NCBI RefSeq assembly: GCF_001870905.1
Contig: NZ_LNDC01000137.1
Location: 1 to 64,000 of the forward strand
Reading direction: 5' to 3'
Length of the DNA stretch: 64,000 bases
Source: Geitlerinema sp. PCC 9228
GTDB lineage: Bacteria; Cyanobacteriota; Cyanobacteriia; Cyanobacteriales; PCC-9228
A program made the position numbers and the translations under genes. Shown here piece after piece: positions 36,839 through 47,287 of the stretch (the first letter of the stretch is position 1; every line of letters begins with the position of its first letter). Under the pieces are notes generated by a model. That model saw nothing but the letters and a program-made list of their open reading frames with translations, was not told the origin of the DNA and did no database searches.

Positions 36839-37565
36839 ATTGTAGCTCCTGCCGACTGATATACGGCTTGATTTTCGATTTGAGAAAATTCCGAACAATC
36901 AATCTCTCTATTACTGCTCTCTTATTGCGGCTAATATCGGATGGCCATACTCCCTCAGCACCAGATACATAGATATCGTGTTCTGAAACTTCAAACGTTG
37001 CTTTAATTGTGCATGGCTTGCCATTAACTGCTACTGCTGCCAATTTTTGATTTGAAATGGTCCCTTTTAAAACTTGCTCTCCCGTTTTTTCTTCAAACAC
37101 CCAACCCGGAGTTTTCCCTAGTCCTTTCATTGTTACTTGTGCTACAGAAAACTGAAATTTATAGGTTGTTTCTGCTGTATTTTTTGAACTTGCTGTGGTT
37201 TCTGCCTTTAATTCGCCACCACTAGCTGCCGATGCTTTGCCGCTTCCTTTCTTTTTTTCAGCTTCTCGCGTTTGTCGCTCTTTTGAAATCGATAAATCAA
37301 ACGTATCGTTCCATTCCCGATTTTCGTCGGGGATTCTGCCATTCTCTAGCGTTAGCCTCAATTCCCCAGCTCTGATACCGAACTTAATCCGACCGGCTGG
37401 CAACTCCTCCCATTGCTCGTTGAAGTTAATAGTTAATTTTAGATCGATCTTTTCTAATAATCCTTGTGAATAAATAGGCTCTCCTATTAATTTCATAAAT
37501 ACACAATCAGGACAACGATTTTCAGGTTCAGATATATTCAAAGATTGATTTTTTTGTAAAGACAT
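36831..37565 (-). CDS. CxxC protein of unknown family, copy 1 (paralog of 38094-38828)
   Basis: A 244-residue protein I cannot assign. It opens with a short leader and a CPDCVFMKL motif, a possible metal or redox site. Two predicted beta-rich regions (about 40-95 and 130-215) are joined by a Lys/Ser/Ala-rich spacer around residues 98-128, and it closes with a basic helix (NKRAVIERLIVRNF). About half of the residues match the paralog 500 bases upstream, with the best conservation in KFGIRAGELRLTLENG, TTKG/TMKGLG and WPSDISRNK. No signal peptide or membrane helix is present. The stop overlaps the start of the pentapeptide-repeat gene, so they form an operon. The region is AT-rich compared with the flanking cobN. 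Confidence 0.75.
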   Translation of the reverse strand: MSLQKNQSLNISEPENRCPDCVFMKLIGEPIYSQGLLEKIDLKLTINFNEQWEELPAGRIKFGIRAGELRLTLENGRIPDENREWNDTFDLSISKERQTREAEKKKGSGKASAASGGELKAETTASSKNTAETTYKFQFSVAQVTMKGLGKTPGWVFEEKTGEQVLKGTISNQKLAAVAVNGKPCTIKATFEVSEHDIYVSGAEGVWPSDISRNKRAVIERLIVRNFLKSKIKPYISRQELQYE

Positions 37566-38093
37566 TTTTTTATGTTAATTCCTATAATAAAACATCTACG
37601 AAATATTTATAAGCTATTTGCATTTATATTGATAGATAAACTTCCGCCTGGAAATGTTTAAAGCTATCATTTTGACGCAGTTTAAAATCGCAATAGCTTA
37701 TTTAGTATTTAGTTTGTATATTAGTATAACATACAAAACACCTTTGAGTCTAGTATTTCCTTATTTTATACCATTTCTGAAAAACAATGATTCTCTGGAA
37801 TTTTCCGATTTCCCTGTTAGGGACGCTTCGCGAAGCTACAAAAATACCCTGCTTATTGATTATATCCTTTTAAGAAAATGGTATTACGGGTCTTCCGAAC
37901 TTGTGGTGTAGGAATCAAACTAGGATCTAGCTATGGCGATAGATTCAGCGATTTGCTACCAGTTCTTGATAATTTAAGCTGAAAGTGCCTTCCAACAGAA
38001 AGTTCAGCGACTTTTTACACACTAAGTTCACAAGAGCCGGTATTACTTGATTTTGCACTTTTTTGCAAAAAGCAAAAATTAAGGCGCTCACAA
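37566..38093. other. Intergenic region between the CxxC paralogs
   Basis: About 530 AT-rich bases. Apart from the family-B MITE at 37767-37886 there is no feature I can support. An 85-codon plus-strand frame here runs through the MITE and is rejected. Confidence 0.5.
37767..37886 (+). mobile_element. MITE-like element, family B (about 120 bp)
   Basis: Ends are TATACCATTTCT (37767-37778) and AGAAAATGGTATTA (37873-37886), an inverted pair. The inside matches the reverse complement of 63247-63372 over nearly its whole length, including GGAATTTTCC, a central hairpin with GCTTCGCGAAGC, and AAAAATACCCTGC. Non-coding. Confidence 0.85.
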
Positions 38094-38828
38094 CTACTCG
38101 AAATGTAAATTGTGTTTGCTTAAATATGGCTTAATTTTAGGTTTTATTTTACAGTAATAAATGAAATATTTTTCTATTATAGCTGTTTTTCTATTAGTAA
38201 TATGGGAAGGCCATAATCCCTCCCCTTTAGATATATAAATATCTCGACCTGAAACCTGGAAAGTTGCTTCAATTTCACATGGTTGTCTTTGTTCTTTAAC
38301 TATAACAGTTGCCAATTTTTTATTTTGAATATCTCCTTTAATACATGGTTCGCCCGTCTTAATTTCAAATTCCCAAGCAGGATTTTCTTCCGATCCTTTA
38401 GTTGTTATCTGCGGCGAACGAAATTTGAATTTATCTTTTGTTTCTGTTATGTCTTCTCTGCTTGCTATTGTTTCTCCTTTCAGTTCGCCGCTATTCGCAG
38501 CTGATGCTTTGACACTTCCTTTCTTCTTTCCAGATTTGCTTGTTTGACGTTCCTTAGGAATCGATAATTCAAATATATCGTTGTTTAATTCCCGCTTTCT
38601 ATAAGGAATAAAGCCATTCTTTAGAGTTAATCTTAATTCGCCAGCTTTAATGCCGAATGAAACCTCACCAGCTGGCAATTTTTGGCTTTGCTCTCCAAAG
38701 GCAAGGGTTAAGTTCAATTCGATAAGTTTTTGCCATGGCCATAATGACCTAACAGGTGTTCCCGTTAATCTCATAAACAAACAATCACTACACTTGTTTT
38801 CAGGTTCGGGTTGAGCAGAAGCAGACAT
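38094..38828 (-). CDS. CxxC protein of unknown family, copy 2 (paralog of 36831-37565)
   Basis: A 244-residue paralog of the downstream gene, with the same length and layout: CSDCLFMRL near the N-terminus, FGIKAGELRLTLKNG, a charged Ser/Lys/Ala linker, ITTKGSEENPAWEFE and WPSHITNRKTAIIEK. The product is unknown. The strong conservation of both the cysteine pair and the C-terminal WPS-I-N-K pattern between copies that are otherwise well diverged suggests that both are under selection. It is separated from copy 1 by 528 bases holding a MITE, so the pair may once have been closer. Confidence 0.75.
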   Translation of the reverse strand: MSASAQPEPENKCSDCLFMRLTGTPVRSLWPWQKLIELNLTLAFGEQSQKLPAGEVSFGIKAGELRLTLKNGFIPYRKRELNNDIFELSIPKERQTSKSGKKKGSVKASAANSGELKGETIASREDITETKDKFKFRSPQITTKGSEENPAWEFEIKTGEPCIKGDIQNKKLATVIVKEQRQPCEIEATFQVSGRDIYISKGEGLWPSHITNRKTAIIEKYFIYYCKIKPKIKPYLSKHNLHFE

Positions 38829-39053
38829 CTATCCTTATATCCTTGGGAAGTTTTTAGGCACAATACCAACTATGCTAACTGAAAATTATACCAATTTTAT
38901 CAAAACGGTTCAATAGCTTCTACCTCTCTAGGCTTTCCCGAATGATACTCCTTTCTCATGCTACTATCCCAATCAAAACGCGCGCGATCGCGCCATCTCC
39001 ACAATCAACCAGGCGATCTACAATAACATGGGATAGCTTCCACCACATCGACC

Positions 39054-39659
39054 ATGAACCAACCCAAAATCCTCCAACCCGGACAACCTTGCACCTTTAG
39101 CCAATACTTCGACCTACCCTTTGCCCTAGAAGATATCCTAGCCGAATTTAACTGTACCTTGCAGCGATCGCCCATTGACTTGCCACGCCAACCCTTCCCC
39201 GCATCCATCGACCCCCTGCTGCAACAAATCCATCGCAACCGCAAACGAATCGAACTCGCTAACGAAACTGCCCGCCGGGAGGCACTTATCGCCCCCATTT
39301 TATTTGAAATTATCGATTTGAGCGATCGCAGCATGTACGTAGAATACACCATCGCCGTTAACGAACACCTGCGAGGAACCATTGACTATTATATCGCCAG
39401 CAAAAATTTGATTGTTATTGCAGCCAAACAAGCCGACCTCGTACGTGGGTTCACACAACTTGCTGTCGAACTCATTGCCCTCGACCAATGGACGCGATCG
39501 CAAACCCCCATTTTGTATGGTATCGTCACCACAGGTGAAGACTGGCGGTTTGGTATATTCCGCCGACAGGAACGTCTCGTACAACAAGACCCCAAACGCT
39601 ATCTAGTTCCAGAAGAACTAACCCCACTGTTAGAAATTTTGCTAGGAATTGTTAGCTAA
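39054..39659 (+). CDS. Cyanobacterial hypothetical protein with PD-(D/E)XK-like core
   Basis: A 201-residue soluble protein. The segment LRGTIDYYIASKNLIVIAAKQADL has the spacing of a PD-(D/E)XK site: Asp in GTIDYY, a hydrophobic strand and the Ala-Lys pair in IAAKQAD (only short parts quoted). This is the layout of restriction-endonuclease-like folds common in cyanobacterial proteins of unknown role. The usual acidic residue between Asp and Lys is Ile-Ala here, so activity is uncertain. It is convergent with the Uma2 gene, sharing four bases at the stop codons. Confidence 0.7.
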   Translation: MNQPKILQPGQPCTFSQYFDLPFALEDILAEFNCTLQRSPIDLPRQPFPASIDPLLQQIHRNRKRIELANETARREALIAPILFEIIDLSDRSMYVEYTIAVNEHLRGTIDYYIASKNLIVIAAKQADLVRGFTQLAVELIALDQWTRSQTPILYGIVTTGEDWRFGIFRRQERLVQQDPKRYLVPEELTPLLEILLGIVS

Positions 39660-40249
39660 TCCCCCTCTTCGCTAGAAATTTCCCTCGCAAGAACCTCAGA
39701 AACCTGTAAATTTAACTCTCGAAAACCAGGCGAAACCACAAAATCATCACCAGAAAACCAACCAACCTCTCGATAATTTCCTCCTTGCAACGCCAAAACC
39801 AGAATCGTCTGCCTTTGCGGATCCACAATCCAATACTCCGGAATCCCACAATCCCCATACTGAAACCTTTTGGCAACGTAATCTTGTTCCCTTTGTACCT
39901 CACCAGGGCAAACCACTTCCACCACCAATAAAGGAGGTGCCATAGAAAGGCGAATGGTATTTCGTTGGGATAGCTGCTGGATATGTTCTTCTCGGATAAT
40001 TGTCAAATCGGGATAGCGATTTCTAGGTTCCCCTCTCACTTCCAACTCCAATCCCTGACCTCGTACCCGACGATATTCTAACAAAGCAGCAAATTTCAGC
40101 AGCAAAAATGTAGCAATTTCAACATTCAAACCAGATTCTGGAGGCACTTCCACCAACCAACCGTTAAATAGTTCGTAGAATTGTTCGGAATTATCCGCGT
40201 ACGCTAAATATTCTTCAAAACTGTTAAATTGCTGTTTCGTAACCACCAT
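39656..40249 (-). CDS. Uma2 family (DUF820) restriction-endonuclease-like protein
   Basis: A 197-residue member of the large cyanobacterial Uma2 family. The PD-(D/E)XK-type residues are in YPDLTIIRE and LLVVEVVCPG, with IPEYWIVDPQRQTI following, as in the family. The function is unknown, and many copies per genome are usual. ATG at 40249 (MVVTKQQFNSFEEYL) is the family start. The frame's upstream extension is translated minisatellite DNA (40287-40322) and is not part of the gene. Confidence 0.9.
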   Translation of the reverse strand: MVVTKQQFNSFEEYLAYADNSEQFYELFNGWLVEVPPESGLNVEIATFLLLKFAALLEYRRVRGQGLELEVRGEPRNRYPDLTIIREEHIQQLSQRNTIRLSMAPPLLVVEVVCPGEVQREQDYVAKRFQYGDCGIPEYWIVDPQRQTILVLALQGGNYREVGWFSGDDFVVSPGFRELNLQVSEVLAREISSEEGD

Positions 40250-40286
40250 CAGTACCACCCCAAAATTATGTTCAACCATACCATTT

Positions 40287-40322
40287 CCCACGCTCCCACG
40301 CTCCCACGCTCCCACGCCCAAG
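40287..40322 (-). repeat. 10-bp minisatellite, same unit as at 17030-17120
   Basis: Three to four units of CCCACGCTCC lie between the Uma2 gene and the S9 peptidase gene. On the minus strand this is the GGGAGCGTGG unit seen after NDH-2. Confidence 0.85.
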
Positions 40323-40352
40323 AGGGGGACAAACAAATCCCCCTCAAACGCT

Positions 40353-42242
40353 CTAATAACGGCTAACGACGCCAGAATGACCTTCCACTTCGCTAGCGGG
40401 TTCCGACTGACCGCCTAGATATTTAGACAAGAATTCTTCAGCGATCGCGTAAAAATGCAAGCGATTTTCCGGACGAGCAAAACCATGCCCCTCATCCGTA
40501 TAAACCACATACTCCACCGGCTTCCCGGCTTTCTTCATCGCTTCCACAATTTGCTCGCTTTCCGCTTGTTTAACCCTAGGGTCGTTGGCACCTTGACCGA
40601 TAAGTAAGGGCTTTTGAATTTGGTCTGCGTAAAATAAGGGCGATCGCGCTTTCAAAAACTCCGGTTCCGATTCCAAATCTCCCACCCGATGGGAGAACAT
40701 CGCCATCATCGGCTTCCAATAGGGCGGAATGCTTTCCATCAGCGTAATCAAATTGCTGGGTCCAACAATATCCACCCCACAGGCAAACGTCTCTGGCGTA
40801 AACGTCAATCCCGCCAGCGTCGCATAACCGCCGTAGGAACCGCCCATAATAGCAATCTTATTGCCATCGGCAATGCCCTCTTGAATCAGCCACTGTACCG
40901 CATCAATCAGGTCGTCGTGCATTTTGGCACCCCATTCCCGATTGCCGGCATTGAGAAAGTCCTTACCGTAGCCAGTAGACCCCCGGAAGTTTACCTGCAA
41001 CACCGCATAACCGCGATTCGCCAACCACTGCACCACCGGGTCGAAGCCCCAGGTATCCCGCGCCCAGGGTCCACCGTGAACCAGCAACACCGCCGGCAAC
41101 GGAGTTTCGCCGCCAACGGGCAATGTGAGGTAACCGTGAATGGTCAACCCATCCCGGGATGGAAATGAAATCGAGTTCATCGGTGCCAGGGGCAATTCCT
41201 GTAATTGGGGTTTGTTGGTAAACAGGAATGTGAGTTTCTGAGTGCTGCGGTCGTATCGGTAGTAAGAAACTGGTCCGTTATCCCTGCGATAGGAAACCAA
41301 CCAAGTACGATCTTCCAAATCGCGGCTACCCACACTCAACTCCCCGCGATGGAAATTTTGCAAAATTTCAAAATCTTGCGCGATACTATTATCTAATACC
41401 TGCCATTCCAAGCGATCGCGATAAAAAGAAACCGCCTGCAAAACCCGCGTTGTGGGATGAATTAACACCCCACCCACATCGTACTGTTCGTCAGAAGCGA
41501 TAACCGTTTCCTCGCGGGTTTGCACATCCACCGCCAGCAACCGTTCCGCATTGGCATCGTGGCTGGCAATCACATACATGGTCTGGTTGTCGGCAGAGAA
41601 ATCCACCACCGAACCTTCGTCTTCTGCATCCCAGTGACGCCAAGTTTCCCAATCGGCATCTGATTTCTCCCGGTAAAGCAAATCGTAGCCACCGTCAGGA
41701 GTTGCCGCGATCGCTGCTCGAACTTGAAACTGCGCGTCCGCCGTCCAAGCTATAATATTGCCAGGGTTATCCGTATCGAAGGTCACTGCCCCCGTTTGCA
41801 AGTCGATGCGATACACATCAAACTTTTGGGGATTGTTCAAATTCAACCCCACCAAAATTTCATTGGGAAAATTGGGATCGATATCGATGGGTTGCGCCTT
41901 CACCCCCTGAAACGGCGTTAAATCCCGAACGATGTTTTTATAGATATTCACCGAATACAGGTGAAAGTTCTCATCGCCATCCGCATCTTGCAGGTAAATT
42001 AACTGTTCCCCATCGTAGGTCCAAAAATAAGCACGAATGCCGCGTTTTTTATCCTGAGTCAGTTGCTTGTCGCTTTCGTCGCCAGGGGTTTGCAGCCAGA
42101 CTTGCAACACGTTGTTCTCATCTGGGGCAAGGTAAGCCAATTGTCTCCCATCCGGCGAAAGTTGGGGGCTGGCTTTTTCCGGATTGCCAAACAGCGTCTC
42201 TCGCGGAATAATTGGCGGTAAATTTTGCTCTTCGCGTTCCAT
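40353..42242 (-). CDS. S9 family (prolyl oligopeptidase-type) serine peptidase
   Basis: A 629-residue cytoplasmic peptidase with an N-terminal beta-propeller (about 1-360) and a C-terminal alpha/beta hydrolase domain. The nucleophile serine is in IMGGSYGGYATLAG, the aspartate in GANDPRVKQAES and the histidine in DEGHGFARPEN. The oxyanion segment is LLVHGGPWARDTWG. This is the acylaminoacyl-peptidase/dipeptidyl-peptidase type of S9. No signal peptide. It probably degrades short peptides. Confidence 0.92.
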   Translation of the reverse strand: MEREEQNLPPIIPRETLFGNPEKASPQLSPDGRQLAYLAPDENNVLQVWLQTPGDESDKQLTQDKKRGIRAYFWTYDGEQLIYLQDADGDENFHLYSVNIYKNIVRDLTPFQGVKAQPIDIDPNFPNEILVGLNLNNPQKFDVYRIDLQTGAVTFDTDNPGNIIAWTADAQFQVRAAIAATPDGGYDLLYREKSDADWETWRHWDAEDEGSVVDFSADNQTMYVIASHDANAERLLAVDVQTREETVIASDEQYDVGGVLIHPTTRVLQAVSFYRDRLEWQVLDNSIAQDFEILQNFHRGELSVGSRDLEDRTWLVSYRRDNGPVSYYRYDRSTQKLTFLFTNKPQLQELPLAPMNSISFPSRDGLTIHGYLTLPVGGETPLPAVLLVHGGPWARDTWGFDPVVQWLANRGYAVLQVNFRGSTGYGKDFLNAGNREWGAKMHDDLIDAVQWLIQEGIADGNKIAIMGGSYGGYATLAGLTFTPETFACGVDIVGPSNLITLMESIPPYWKPMMAMFSHRVGDLESEPEFLKARSPLFYADQIQKPLLIGQGANDPRVKQAESEQIVEAMKKAGKPVEYVVYTDEGHGFARPENRLHFYAIAEEFLSKYLGGQSEPASEVEGHSGVVSRY

Positions 42243-42445
42243 AAAATTGAGGTTTTGGGATAATGCCTACTCTATCTAGTGTAGTAGCACAACAGGACTC
42301 GCAGGAAACCCGCGATCGCTTCTATCGCGTTTTTGATTTTCCCAAAAACAGACATCTGACAAGCTGAAACGCCTTTTGGTTGCAATGGGTTAAACTATAC
42401 CATTAACTGTTTTTGTAATTTGTTGCTTAACTTTTATTCCTTCCT

Positions 42446-43675
42446 ATGCTCGATCGCATTAAATCCATTGCCAAAGATATTGCCCCGCGTTTGATAGAAA
42501 TCCGCCGTCACATTCACTCCCATCCCGAATTAAGCGCCCAGGAATTCCAAACCGCAGCCTACGTTACCGGTGTGCTTTCCTCTAGCGGCTGGCATGTTAC
42601 CGAAGGTGTAGGCAAAACCGGTGTTGTGGGAGATTTGTGTAACGTTCAAGATGCCCCCTATCTGGGGATTCGCACGGATATGGATGCCTTACCCATTACC
42701 GAACGCACCAATTTGGAATTTGCCTCCCGCAATGCGGGAATCATGCATGCTTGCGGTCACGATATTCATACCACATTGGGGTTGGGGACGGCAATGGTCC
42801 TATCGCAAATTCGCGACGAATTGCCAGGCAATGTGCGTTTGATTTTTCAACCGGCAGAAGAAATTGCCCAGGGGGCAAAATGGGCGATCGCGGATGGTGC
42901 CATGAACAATGTTGCTGGTATCCTGGGAGTACACGTGTTTCCCAGCATTCCCGCTGGCAAAATTGGTATTCGCCACGGTGCCCTCACCGCAGCGGCGGAT
43001 GACTTGGAGATTACGATTATCGGCGAATCCGGGCATGGGGCGCGCCCCCACGAAGCGGTGGATGCTATCTGGATTGCCGCGCAAGTGATTACTACGTTAC
43101 AGCAAGCCATTAGCCGTACCCAAAATCCCTTACGCCCGGTTGTTTTGAGTATTGGGCAAATTCAAGGCGGTCGGGCGTCGAATGTGATTGCCGATCGCGT
43201 GAAAATGGTGGGAACTGTGCGATCGCTGCATCCGGAAACCCATGCGGCGCTGCCTGATTGGATTCGCCAAATTATTTCTAATGTGTGCGATACCTACGGC
43301 GCTACCTTTGAATTTGATTACCACCGCCGGGTGCCTTCGGTGCATAACGAATCGGAACTAACGCAAATGGTAGAAAGCTCCGTTAAAGAAGCCTGGGGTC
43401 CGGAAGCCGTGGAAATTTTAGACGAACCGTCCTTAGGCGCGGAAGATTTTTCCTTGTATTTGGAACACGCCCCGGGCATGATGCTGCGTTTGGGAGTAGG
43501 CATGAGCGATCGCGTCAACCATCCCCTGCACCACCCGCAATTTGAACCCGACGAATCCGCCATTCCGCTGGGTGTGGTGGCTTTGGCTTACTCGGCCTAC
43601 AAGTACTGGCAGTTTTATCAATCCGTGAGTCGCGACGAAATGTTGCTGAAGGGAGCCTCTCCGGAATCCAAGTAA
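42446..43675 (+). CDS. M20 family metallopeptidase (N-acyl amino acid amidohydrolase type)
   Basis: A 409-residue zinc-dependent amidohydrolase of the M20D group (IAA-amino acid hydrolase, hippuricase, N-acetyldiaminopimelate deacetylase). Metal ligands are visible in MHACGHDIHTT, QPAEEIAQGA, LGVHVFPS and the late histidine in HPLHHPQFEPDE. The dimerisation domain contains GESGHGARPHEAVDA. The N-terminal RRHIHSHPELS is typical. Substrates cannot be told more closely. ATG at 42446 in a region divergent from the S9 gene. Confidence 0.93.
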   Translation: MLDRIKSIAKDIAPRLIEIRRHIHSHPELSAQEFQTAAYVTGVLSSSGWHVTEGVGKTGVVGDLCNVQDAPYLGIRTDMDALPITERTNLEFASRNAGIMHACGHDIHTTLGLGTAMVLSQIRDELPGNVRLIFQPAEEIAQGAKWAIADGAMNNVAGILGVHVFPSIPAGKIGIRHGALTAAADDLEITIIGESGHGARPHEAVDAIWIAAQVITTLQQAISRTQNPLRPVVLSIGQIQGGRASNVIADRVKMVGTVRSLHPETHAALPDWIRQIISNVCDTYGATFEFDYHRRVPSVHNESELTQMVESSVKEAWGPEAVEILDEPSLGAEDFSLYLEHAPGMMLRLGVGMSDRVNHPLHHPQFEPDESAIPLGVVALAYSAYKYWQFYQSVSRDEMLLKGASPESK

Positions 43676-43687
43676 ATCTCACAAACA

Positions 43688-43706
43688 GGGTGGGTAAGTC
43701 CCACCC
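43688..43706. terminator. Two-way terminator between the M20 and adenosine deaminase genes
   Basis: GGGTGGG and CCCACCC form a seven-base stem with a short loop between two convergent genes. Confidence 0.6.
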
Positions 43707-43715
43707 CACAAATAT

Positions 43716-44759
43716 CTAATTTTTGGTGGCCAGTTCCGGATGCTGGGGTTCCCCTTGCAACCAATCCGTGAGAATATCTACAGGAGGTTGGTGGTGGGGC
43801 CAGGCAAAGGCATGGCGAAAAGCGGCTTCTTGGCAAGCGTACAGTTGGTCAAAGTCAATAATATCCAGCGTTAGGAGATTTTCGTATTCAAAGGGCAAAC
43901 GAACGTTGTGCAAGCCAGCGTTATCGGTACAAATGGCAATATCGACACCCGCTTCAAAACAGCGATCGAACACTGGTTTAAGCTGGTGCGTATCCTCTAG
44001 GGTACCGGTTTTGATGTAGGTGGTGGGACACACTTCCAAACACTGCTTGCGTTGGGCTAACTCTGGCAGCAACTCCGGATACCGCAAGGGAATTTGAATG
44101 CCGTGACCGATACGCATCAAATAAGGCAGCAACTCCGAATAGCAGCCGTTGGGGGTTTCGTACAGGTGACCGGTGGTATTCACCCCTAAAGACAGGGCGT
44201 AGGCATACAACTGCTTGAACTCTTCCATGCGTTCTCCGTAGCAGGTGTCGCCCCCTGCCAAATCTACCCCACAAACGTACGGACTTTCGCTGGCTAGTTC
44301 GATAATGGCACGGTTCACCTCGTAGGGCAAGGTGGAGTGCATGCACAGAATTTGACTGGTAATAATGGGACAGTCCCGAATTTGGGAGGATTTCCCCACC
44401 GTTTCTACAATTTTCGCCATGCGATCGATGCGCTGGTTTTGGCTGAGGTCTTCTGGTGTACGCAGGTAGGGCGTATACCGCAGTTCTAGGTACGCTAGAT
44501 TCTCAAAAACGTAGGCACCCCGAATCAAACGATAGATAAAATAGGGTAGAGATTGTTCGGTTTGGACTTTCTCCACCAGGGTATGCAATTCCAGATATTC
44601 ATCTAATGTTTTGCGGGGACGGGTATAAAATTGCTCGAAACTGTTGTATTCTGGAAAACGTTGGGCGAGTTCCCGGTTATGACGCTGAAAGTAGCGCCAG
44701 AGGATGCGGGGGACCACAGATCCCCCCAAATGACGGTGTAGTTCGGCGTGTAATGCCAC
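43716..44759 (-). CDS. Adenosine deaminase family protein
   Basis: A 347-residue amidohydrolase. The metal histidines are in LHAELHRHLGGS, the third in TTGHLYETPNG (the usual HAGE region) and the last metal Asp in AICTDNAGLHN. The family's usual TDDP is TDNA here, so the true substrate may differ from adenosine. GTG at 44759 is taken as start because CCAGGAGGG lies six bases upstream and the protein then opens on the HxH motif. An ATG at 44879 would add 40 residues without similarity. Confidence 0.88.
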   Translation of the reverse strand: MALHAELHRHLGGSVVPRILWRYFQRHNRELAQRFPEYNSFEQFYTRPRKTLDEYLELHTLVEKVQTEQSLPYFIYRLIRGAYVFENLAYLELRYTPYLRTPEDLSQNQRIDRMAKIVETVGKSSQIRDCPIITSQILCMHSTLPYEVNRAIIELASESPYVCGVDLAGGDTCYGERMEEFKQLYAYALSLGVNTTGHLYETPNGCYSELLPYLMRIGHGIQIPLRYPELLPELAQRKQCLEVCPTTYIKTGTLEDTHQLKPVFDRCFEAGVDIAICTDNAGLHNVRLPFEYENLLTLDIIDFDQLYACQEAAFRHAFAWPHHQPPVDILTDWLQGEPQHPELATKN

Positions 44760-44977
44760 TGTATCCCTCCTGGAATCGTTGTGTGGTTGGGAGAATCTTG
44801 TTTGGATGCGCGGCGATCGGTACTCCCCATTTGGGGTTCCCGAATCAATGGAGTGAAACGCTGGCAAGCTCTTACGCAAGAGTGGGCCAGCCCATAGGGT
44901 TAGTATTCCAATCTTAACAAAACTTCATTTGACAAGGGACCCCTTTGCTCAAGATAATTGTAGTTTGTGTGAACTAA

Positions 44978-46339
<1,362 letters not shown>

Positions 46340-46371
46340 TATAACGCCTAGTCCTGACTAGGGATGTTATA
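46340..46371 (+). terminator. Hairpin after purA
   Basis: ATAAC-CCTAGTC and GACTAGG-GTTAT form an interrupted stem directly after the purA stop, followed by an A/T-rich tract. Confidence 0.6.
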
Positions 46372-46471
46372 ATATTTGATTTGCAAAGTCTCCTAAAGTA
46401 GCTGCTGCGGCAGTTGGCAACGCCAGTTCCGTAGAAGTACAAGCAATCCCATCTTAATTTGTAAAAAAACT

Positions 46472-47110
46472 ATGGCACTAACTATTGAAGGTCACCTGCG
46501 ACCAGAAGGAAGCAAACCCAAAGCATTGCGCCGTTCCGGTCAAGTACCTGCTGTTTTGTACGGTCATAAAGGTCAAGAGTCCATCTCTTTGGTTCTTAAT
46601 GGTAAAGATGCGCAGCTGTTGGTGCAAAACGCCGTCACCAACAACACCAGCATCTCCTTGAACGTTCCGGAACTGTCTTGGCAAGGGCAAACCATTTTGC
46701 GGGAAGTTCAAACCCACCCGTTCAAGCCCGATTTGTACCATTTGAGCTTTTTTGCGATCGCATCTCAAGAAAGTCTGGAAGTCTCCTTGCCCATTCACTA
46801 TGTAGGAGAACCGGTAGGCGTGAAAGAAGAAGGCGGCGTTCTCGACGAGGTCGCCAACGAAATCAACGTGCAAGTTGCGCCCGAGAAAATCCCCGAATAT
46901 ATTGAAGTAGACGTGTCCAACATGCACATCGGAGACGCCTGGCACATTGGGGAACTGGTCCTGCCAGAAGGCGCGAAAGCCACTGACGATCCGGATTTGG
47001 TGGTGGTTTCGGTCTTGGGCAGCACCGCCGGTTCCCAAACCGTGGCAGAAGAGGAAGAAGAAGCAGCCGAGGAAACCGAAGCAGCCACAGAAGGCGAAGA
47101 GCTGATTTAG
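46472..47110 (+). CDS. rplY: 50S ribosomal protein L25/Ctc
   Basis: A 212-residue protein of the long (Ctc, general stress) form. An N-terminal L25 domain that binds 5S rRNA (LRRSGQVPAVLYGHK, residues about 20-34) is followed by the C-terminal TL5-type beta domain (VPLPIHY-like LEVSLPIHYVGE, IEVDVSNMHIGD) and an acidic Glu-rich tail. It follows purA by about 130 bases. A 57-bp tandem repeat starts at its stop. Confidence 0.95.
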   Translation: MALTIEGHLRPEGSKPKALRRSGQVPAVLYGHKGQESISLVLNGKDAQLLVQNAVTNNTSISLNVPELSWQGQTILREVQTHPFKPDLYHLSFFAIASQESLEVSLPIHYVGEPVGVKEEGGVLDEVANEINVQVAPEKIPEYIEVDVSNMHIGDAWHIGELVLPEGAKATDDPDLVVVSVLGSTAGSQTVAEEEEEAAEETEAATEGEELI

Positions 47111-47236
47111 CCACCAACAACCGTAGGGGCAAGCCCCCGTGCTTGCCCTGTTCCCCTCCAGTTTCCGCCACCAACAACCGTAGGGGCAAGCCCCCGTGCT
47201 TGCCCTGTTCCCCTCCAGTTTCCGCCACCAACAACC
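47111..47236 (+). repeat. 57-bp tandem repeat with hairpins after rplY
   Basis: Two full copies and a short third of a 57-base unit begin at 47111, 47168 and 47225. Each full unit carries the palindrome GGGGCAAGCCCCC...TGCTTGCCC, related to the GTAGGGGC hairpins dispersed in this window. It separates rplY from the P450 gene. Confidence 0.92.
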
Positions 47237-47287
47237 CCAAAAAAATTAAGTTATTCTATAGGGGACGTTGTGGATAGCAAGTGCCCT

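Noticed and set aside
37654-37911. 85-codon plus-strand frame between the CxxC genes
   Set aside because: Its second half is the family-B MITE, and the first half has no ribosome site or similarity.
40250-40336. N-terminal extension of the Uma2 protein
   Set aside because: It is translated minisatellite DNA. The family start is the ATG at 40249.
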